Shown one piece after another: positions 60,691 to 64,000 of a DNA stretch of 64,000 nt (positions are counted from its first letter, which is position 1; the number at the start of each line of letters is the position of its first letter). The DNA comes from Tetraselmis striata (taxonomy: Eukaryota > Chlorophyta > Chlorodendrophyceae > Chlorodendrales > Chlorodendraceae): the NCBI GenBank assembly GCA_006384855.1, contig VCJN01000543.1, positions 272,407-336,406 of the forward strand. Reading direction: 5' to 3'. Position numbers and translations under genes: made by a program. Under the pieces are notes generated by a model, which saw only the letters and a program-made list of their open reading frames with translations, was not told the DNA's origin and made no database searches.

Positions 60691-61790
60691 AATAATGGAC
60701 GCGATGTCGCCGAGTCGGAAGTCGAGGAGGACGTCGCCATCGTGGAGAAGGAGCTTCATGCCGCCGGCGACGATGACGGCGCGCAGCTAAACGCTAAACC
60801 GCCGGCGTTGCTCCCAATGCAATGCGGCGGCGCCCCCTCGTCTCGCCGCCACTTCCCACATTCGCACGCGCAAGCTAACGTACACAGAGTGGAAGGTAGC
60901 CGGGCTGCCGAGGATGTCCTCAAGCACCCATGCTGCGTGGTGACCAAAACCCAGAGTCAGACTTCTCATTGGATGTTGCCTGATGCCATCGAGTCCGTAA
61001 CTAAGCTATTAATGGAACTGCGGGACAAATGCCGAGCAATCCCGAGCCCGCCGCCGCCTGCGAGGGACCCGACGCAGAGGCTATCACGTATGTGGTGTTG
61101 TTATGCATGCTGCCACTGATTTGCACGCAGCCAATGTAGTGTGTATGCTAGATAATCTGATGTTATGCTGCATGTTGTGTTGCATGGCCCCAACGCGTTC
61201 CCATTCATGCATGATGGATGCTGACATCAAGAAGATGATAGACGCCATGATTGATCGCATCCTGACTTATGCGACAGCATGTTGGATCCCTTCTTTCAGT
61301 ACAACACGGAGCGTGCCCACGAGGTGGTGGTAACGATGATGGACCTCCGGCTTGTTGGTGGCAAGATCTTCGTGGACGCCAACGCTGCCAAGCTTGGCGA
61401 CCAGGCGCATGCCCATCATGATCGCCATTGGTATGATCAAGCAGTAACGGGACAATGACCTCATAACTACCATGATGTTGGCCTTGGACGACACCATCAC
61501 AGCTTCCAAGCGTGCACTTGGAGGCACCGGTGGTAATTCCGTTGGTGTCCCCGACATTCATGTTGAGCCCGACATTGATCTCATGGCGGCAACATATGAG
61601 GAGAACGATGTAGCCACGGTCCAGAGGAGGGAGGAGAGCCATAGGAAGCACATAGTCTTGGATGAGTGGACCCACTATGTCAGTTCCGCACATAAGGTCA
61701 GGGAGAACGGTGGCTTTGCCACAGGTGCCAGTCTGATGGATTGGTGGCGTGCCCACGGTTCCCAGTACCCTACTACCATGTAGTATCTGA
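60690..61790 (+). pseudogene. hAT-family transposase remnant, frame-shifted
   Basis: Plus-strand pieces in different frames follow the order of hAT transposases: an acidic lead (about 60700-60780); a helix-rich part with HWMLPDAIESVTKLLMELRD (about 60970-61030); DADIKKMIDAMIDRIL (61220-61265); in another frame MLDPFFQYNTERAHE, like the family's LLDPRFK block; and, open to a stop at 61783, a stretch ending LMDWWRAHGSQYPTTM. The last motif is the C-terminal dimerisation signature (xxWWxxxxxxYPxL). Two or more frame changes and internal stops mark it as dead. I could not find its terminal inverted repeats. Confidence 0.55.
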
Positions 61791-62025
61791 GCTTGCCCGT
61801 ATTATGCTCTGCATTTCAGCTAGCTAAATAGAGTGTGAGCGTGTTTTATCTTAAGCATGTCTGGTTACCTGAACTTCTCACTTTCCAGCCGGCCCTTAAC
61901 ACCGGGAGAAGTACTGCGTATGTACTAAATCCGGTCGAGCCGGCGCGGCTCTACTGGTGATGATAATGTACTCCTATCTGTGAAACGGTGGACAGCCCAG
62001 CGACCGGACGACCCACCACCAGCCA

Positions 62026-62460
62026 ACTGCCGGCCAGCGCCCACAGAGGCGTGAAGAGCATGCTCCACAAGTGACCATCACTACAACCACCATGGACATC
62101 AACAGACCCGAGGAGCAACAGAAGGCCGCGGTCGGCGCCACTCTCGATGCGCCGCGCGGCGGCATGACCCCCCCCCCCCCCCCCCCCCCCCAAGATCCGA
62201 ACAGCCATCGCTGCAAAAAATTCGCAGGCACCCGACTTGCACCTGCTGCCCGCCCATGCCAACTGCCGGCCAGCGCCCACGGAGGCGTGAAGAGCATGCT
62301 CCACATGAGACTATCACTACCGACATGGACATCAACATACCGAGGAGCAACAGAGGCCGCGGTCGGCGCCACTATCGATGCGCTGCGCAGTAGCGGAAGA
62401 GCCCAACCCCCAATATCCCAACAATCATTGCCGCAAAAAAAATCACAAGTACCCGACTCC
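62026..62460 (+). repeat. 233-bp direct duplication
   Basis: CAACTGCCGGCCAGCGCCCA at 62026 recurs at 62259, and similarity continues for about 190 bp through GAGCAACAGA, CGCGGTCGGCGCCACT, the pair of sequences around GAACAGCCATCGC / CAACAATCATTGC and CACCCGACTTGC / TACCCGACTCCC. A C run (about 20) is present only in the first copy, near 62169. Confidence 0.8.
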
Positions 62461-63335
62461 CACATGCTGTCCGCTGTCTCCTCCGCGTTTTGTGCCGCCA
62501 GTCCCGCCAGCCCCAATCGATCTTCCCCCTTGCACCGACTGTGCCACACAAGTAGCCATGCTATTCAGCGATCTGGCGACCCACAAGGCCGCAACCGTGC
62601 GACGGGGGTCGACATGCGCCGCAGCCGTATGTTTCTGAATCCGATCCGTACCCTCGGCCCCAAGCTCGGGTTATTCACATCAACTCACAACGTCCGGGTG
62701 GTGACCCGACGCGCCCTTATACCGGCTGCCGCCGCTCCGGCGGAGGTGACCATAGCTGGACTCGCCACTAACACAGATCCGACGCGAAACTCATCGCAAC
62801 CAGTACCATGCACCCACATGGGCGGGAGAGGATGGCGACTATTCACCAACCGGCGCCTACTACAGCCGACAAGTCGGCGATGCACCACGCGGCAAGCGCC
62901 CCCGGGAGCTCCCGCCACCACCAATTAGCCAACTACAAGCAGCTCACCGCCCCGGCCGCGGCAGCCCCTCAAGACATTTAGATGGGCGGCGACGACTCGC
63001 CACCGGAAGTCGATCAGCCGGCGACAAGCGTCGATCCAGCCCCGCACCCGAGCCGGCTCCACCGGCCGCAGCCCAAGCCCCACCACGACATGGAGGCCTC
63101 GGTGGCCACCGCCCCCTCGAGCATACCTCCACAACCTGCACACCAGCCCAAGCGTCCCGCCTGGCCCAGCTTGCGGCAGAGGCTCACCGCCCCCGTCGCC
63201 CCCGCGGCGGACGACCCCCTTGCAGCCGCAGGTGGGCCGTCTGCGGATACTCTCCGCCGGCAAGGCACCCTACCCAAACCGGACGCCCGCCCGCGACTAT
63301 CAGCGCCTCAACCCAAGAACTACGGACGTTTTTAG
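62071..63335 (+). CDS. Unrecognised low-complexity ORFs
   Basis: A 285-codon ORF (62071-62928) and, in another frame, a 117-codon ORF (62982-63335) are rich in Pro, Ala, Arg, Ser and Thr. The first spans the 233-bp duplication and its C run, so its N-terminal half is duplicated DNA read in two different frames. I see no domain. It may be decayed mobile-element sequence rather than a gene. Confidence 0.15.
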
Positions 63336-64000
63336 CTGATACGCCCGGAATGCATGTTTTCGAATTTACCAGCACTTTTCCCCGCAAGTATTACAGACAG
63401 TGTATCGCCCGACCCGCGGGCTTGGTACATGCACGAGACGAAGTCATCATGCCATTAAACGCAGTATACTGTGCCAAAAATATTAGAGATGGAGGGCATT
63501 GTAGCCCCCACCCCACCAAGCTAAGCGGCTCAGCGGTACATAAATATTAAGCACCATCAGCTATTCCGGTTAGCTCCCCTCCCCATCACACCTTAGTAGC
63601 AGCATGCGGGACGCCTCTGGCGGCCTTATCGTGCCTGCTGAGCTCTGGATAGGATGGGTTTGACTTAGGTAGGGACAACATGGGGGCGTTGTTGTCTTAG
63701 CGATAGCCCACTGGACGGAGGAGGGGCTAGGAAACAAATGAGAATGGCCGATAGCATGAGCTGTGATAACACTTCGTGTTCCCACTGTGGTTAGAGATAG
63801 CCGGTCTTAAGAACAACTAAGTCTGAGCGAGTGGATGCAGCAGACTCGACCTTGTAACAAGTTCAATTTCAATTTCAATTTGTCTGGTTACCCATAGCCT
63901 GCGTAACAAAACGGGAGTGGAGATCATGGCCACCAGTAGGTCTTCATTGCCAAGAACGTGGATGTCGCCGCGAGATCCAGGACAATTACTGCAACAATAC
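63336..64000. other. Right-end non-coding stretch
   Basis: No gene. At 63861-63882 there is a short (TTTCAA)n-like repeat of the kind often found at the 3' ends of LINE elements. Nothing else supports an element here. Confidence 0.4.

Overview
This window looks like nuclear DNA of a green alga. The genes are GC-rich and split by many short GT-AG introns. The cytochrome c reads like that of chlorophytes such as Chlamydomonas and Chlorella (judged from memory, not by alignment). The other recognisable genes are ordinary eukaryotic housekeeping genes. Non-coding DNA is full of uninterrupted G or C runs of about 12-32 bases, satellite DNA, foldback elements and decayed transposons. I saw no rRNA, tRNA, CRISPR or bacterial-type operon.

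Layout. 1-8.4 kb is repeat-rich: a Cys-rich ORF cut by the left edge, tandem foldback (MITE-like) elements at 1.46-2.63 kb, a basic Glu/Ala-repeat ORF, and gag-like or transposon-like debris. 8.4-18.7 kb holds cytochrome c (+) and, convergent with it, a large DExH-box RNA helicase (-) carrying three types of zinc finger. 19.9-27.6 kb holds a DCN1-like cullin-neddylation gene (+) and a DUF1997 gene (-); a 3.8-kb satellite of about 15 units lies between their 3' ends. 28-32.9 kb is repeat-rich with another gag-like region. 33.0-43.4 kb is gene-dense: ribosomal protein eS7 (+), a NEK-family kinase (-), EMC6 (+) and the RAD51 paralogue XRCC2 (-). 43.4-47.9 kb is a gene desert. 47.9-58.6 kb holds a GBF1/GNOM-type ARF-GEF (-) and, divergent from it, a class I cyclic-nucleotide phosphodiesterase (+). 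58.6-64 kb is repeat-rich and includes a broken hAT transposase and a 233-bp direct duplication.

The genes do not form one pathway. They are independent units for respiration, RNA metabolism, ubiquitin-like modification, translation, cell-cycle/cilium-type signalling, ER membrane insertion, recombination repair, vesicle traffic and cyclic-nucleotide signalling. I did not find a convincing undescribed multi-gene system. The points most worth a second look are the domain layout of the DExH helicase, the nested foldback tandem near the left end, and the two-form satellite between the DCN1-like and DUF1997 genes. Exon borders given as exact were checked for GT-AG ends and matching phase; those marked approximate were not.
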